From NCBI RefSeq assembly GCF_007280415.1, contig NZ_VKKU01000002.1:1219501-1283500 (forward strand): a DNA stretch of 64,000 bases. Reading direction: 5' to 3'. The stretch is from Sphingorhabdus contaminans. Its GTDB lineage: Bacteria > Pseudomonadota > Alphaproteobacteria > Sphingomonadales > Sphingomonadaceae. Position 1 is the stretch's first letter; each line of letters begins with the position of its first letter. Under the pieces are notes generated by a model. The model ran no database searches and had not been told where the DNA came from. It was given only the letters and a program-made list of their open reading frames with translations. Below, piece after piece: positions 63,159-64,000 of the stretch. Both the position numbers and the translations under genes were made by a program.

Positions 63159-63692
63159 ATGCGGAAAATCAGGCAAATCGGTTTCATTATTGCGTTGGCT
63201 TTGGTGGCATCGCCCACTGTGGCCAAGGATGACAAACTGACCGAGGCGCGTCCCCCTATCTTCGAAGAATTGGTCAACTGCCGGACCATTGCCGACCCCA
63301 CCGAGCGCTTGTCTTGCTACGATGCGAAAGTTGCCGCGATGGACGAGGCGGAAAAGAAGGACGAACTTGTCCTTGCCGATAAGGAATCGATGAAAGAAGC
63401 GCGGCGCGGCCTATTTGGCTTTTCCATCCCCAAGCTGAAGATTTTCGGCAATGACGGCAAGGAGGACGAGAAGTTTGAGCTGGTTGCCAAGATCGATTCT
63501 GCTTATCAGGCCAGCCCTGGCAAATGGACGATCCTTCTCGATGATGGTGCACGCTGGGTGCAGATCGATTCGCAGGTTATGCGCAAAAATCCGGAACGCG
63601 GTATGGAGATCAAGATTCGCGAAGCGGCCATGGGCAGCTATTTCGCGAATATCAATGGACAGCGTGCCATCCGCATGCGGCGCGTGAACTAG
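63159..63692 (+). CDS. Secreted protein with ERLxCYD motif, unknown function
   Basis: A 177-residue precursor: signal peptide (IGFIIALALVASPTVAK), then CRTIADPTERLSCYDAKVAAM. This short Cys-bearing motif is shared by several exported proteins, including the T6SS-associated TagN/VasI type. A C-terminal beta-rich domain follows (FELVAKIDSAYQASPGKWTILLDDGARWVQIDSQV). It resembles conserved uncharacterised proteins of Sphingomonadales. No T6SS genes are visible. A good ribosome site (AGAGGGAACAGG) precedes ATG 63159. Confidence 0.8.
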   Translation: MRKIRQIGFIIALALVASPTVAKDDKLTEARPPIFEELVNCRTIADPTERLSCYDAKVAAMDEAEKKDELVLADKESMKEARRGLFGFSIPKLKIFGNDGKEDEKFELVAKIDSAYQASPGKWTILLDDGARWVQIDSQVMRKNPERGMEIKIREAAMGSYFANINGQRAIRMRRVN

Positions 63693-63726
63693 GCAAGTTT
63701 TCCATACCTGCGCGGCCTATGCGGAA

Positions 63727-64000
63727 ATGACCGATTTGGTATCTATACCTACGCTGAATACCGCGCGTCTCGAACTGCGGGCACCCATAGGCGAAGACTA
63801 TCCTGTGTACCGCGATTTTTTTGCCGATGCAGAAGCTTCGCATTTCTATGGCGGTCCTTTGGACGCCGACCGGGCATGGCGCGTGCTGGCCACCGACCTC
63901 GGTCATTGGGCGTTACGCGGCTATGGCCGCTGGTCCATTGTTGAAAAGGCCACAGGACGCATGGTCGGAGGCTGCGGCCTTTGGTGGCCAGAAGGCTATC
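63727..64000 (+). CDS. GNAT family N-acetyltransferase, 3' end cut off by the window
   Basis: An open frame from ATG 63727 to the window end (91 residues): MTDLVSIPTLNTARLELRAP, PVYRDFFADAEASHFYGGPLD, HWALRGYGRWSIVEKATGRMVGGCGLWWPEGY. The TARLxLRxP start and WxxxGYGxWSIV...GxxVGxxGLW pattern are typical of RimJ/RimL-type GNAT acetyltransferases. The acetyl-CoA site lies beyond the window. GCGGAA is the only hint of a ribosome site. The substrate cannot be told. Confidence 0.85.
   Translation, partial: MTDLVSIPTLNTARLELRAPIGEDYPVYRDFFADAEASHFYGGPLDADRAWRVLATDLGHWALRGYGRWSIVEKATGRMVGGCGLWWPEGY

Overview
The window looks like a chromosomal segment of a Sphingomonadales alphaproteobacterium (Sphingorhabdus/Sphingopyxis-like). 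This is inferred from gene content and order: ybgC-tolQRAB-pal beside ruvAB, yebC-ruvC, the gapR/DUF1244/pyk neighbourhood, UbiK plus YbjN, argH-lipoprotein-lysA, and large TonB-dependent receptors. No rRNA, IS element, integrase, prophage gene or CRISPR array is visible. One tRNA is present, tRNA-Val(UAC) at 47316-47391.

Layout. 1-3439 (minus): DUF898 membrane protein, M48 protease, DUF6356 protein, alpha/beta hydrolase and a cut-off secreted protein, all in one direction. 3553-9701 (minus): ruvAB, ybgC and the complete Tol-Pal system. 9837-10658: an opposite-strand secreted protein that separates ruvAB from ruvC. 10663-12903 (minus): ruvC, yebC, a YbjQ protein, gapR and DUF1244. 13000-16160: pyk, then queA and a secreted cyclophilin. 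16161-27863: an accessory block with two tandemly duplicated TonB-dependent receptors, a TPR-sulfotransferase, a divergent second sulfotransferase-like protein, a TPR-aspartyl/asparaginyl beta-hydroxylase, and two tiny paralogous secreted four-cysteine proteins. 27884-38327: clpB, periplasmic leucyl aminopeptidase, penicillin-acylase-like hydrolase, M16 protease, a small protein and TspO. 38369-39308: UbiK-like and YbjN. 39324-46419 (minus): a tight eight-gene run argH, lipoprotein, lysA, siroheme synthase N domain, proC, amidase, PaaI, PaaI. Its argH start codon overlaps the start codon of a divergent TlpA-like lipoprotein. 47015-50712: small secreted protein, tRNA-Val, winged-helix regulator and M3 peptidase. 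51047-60751: a cytochrome b561-YceI fusion, then a conflict-system-like group: SLOG plus four transmembrane segments, a secreted trypsin with a DUF4384-like region, a lipoprotein with a 15-bp tandem repeat, and a TIR-TM-FlgO-TPR protein. These are followed by a PpiC-HupE pair. 60835-64000: a PAS-GGDEF-EAL-PilZ protein, a secreted protein and a cut-off GNAT acetyltransferase.

Two stretches look least described. The first is the receptor/sulfotransferase/hydroxylase/four-cysteine-protein cassette. Its tandem duplication includes the leaders and the 3' hairpin, and the TPR-sulfotransferase start codon lies inside the hairpin that matches the terminator of the other copy. The second is the SLOG-4TM / trypsin / TIR-TPR group, which has the parts of a nucleotide-sensing, membrane- and protease-effector conflict system. 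Both functional readings are inference; the domain calls rest on motifs read by eye.
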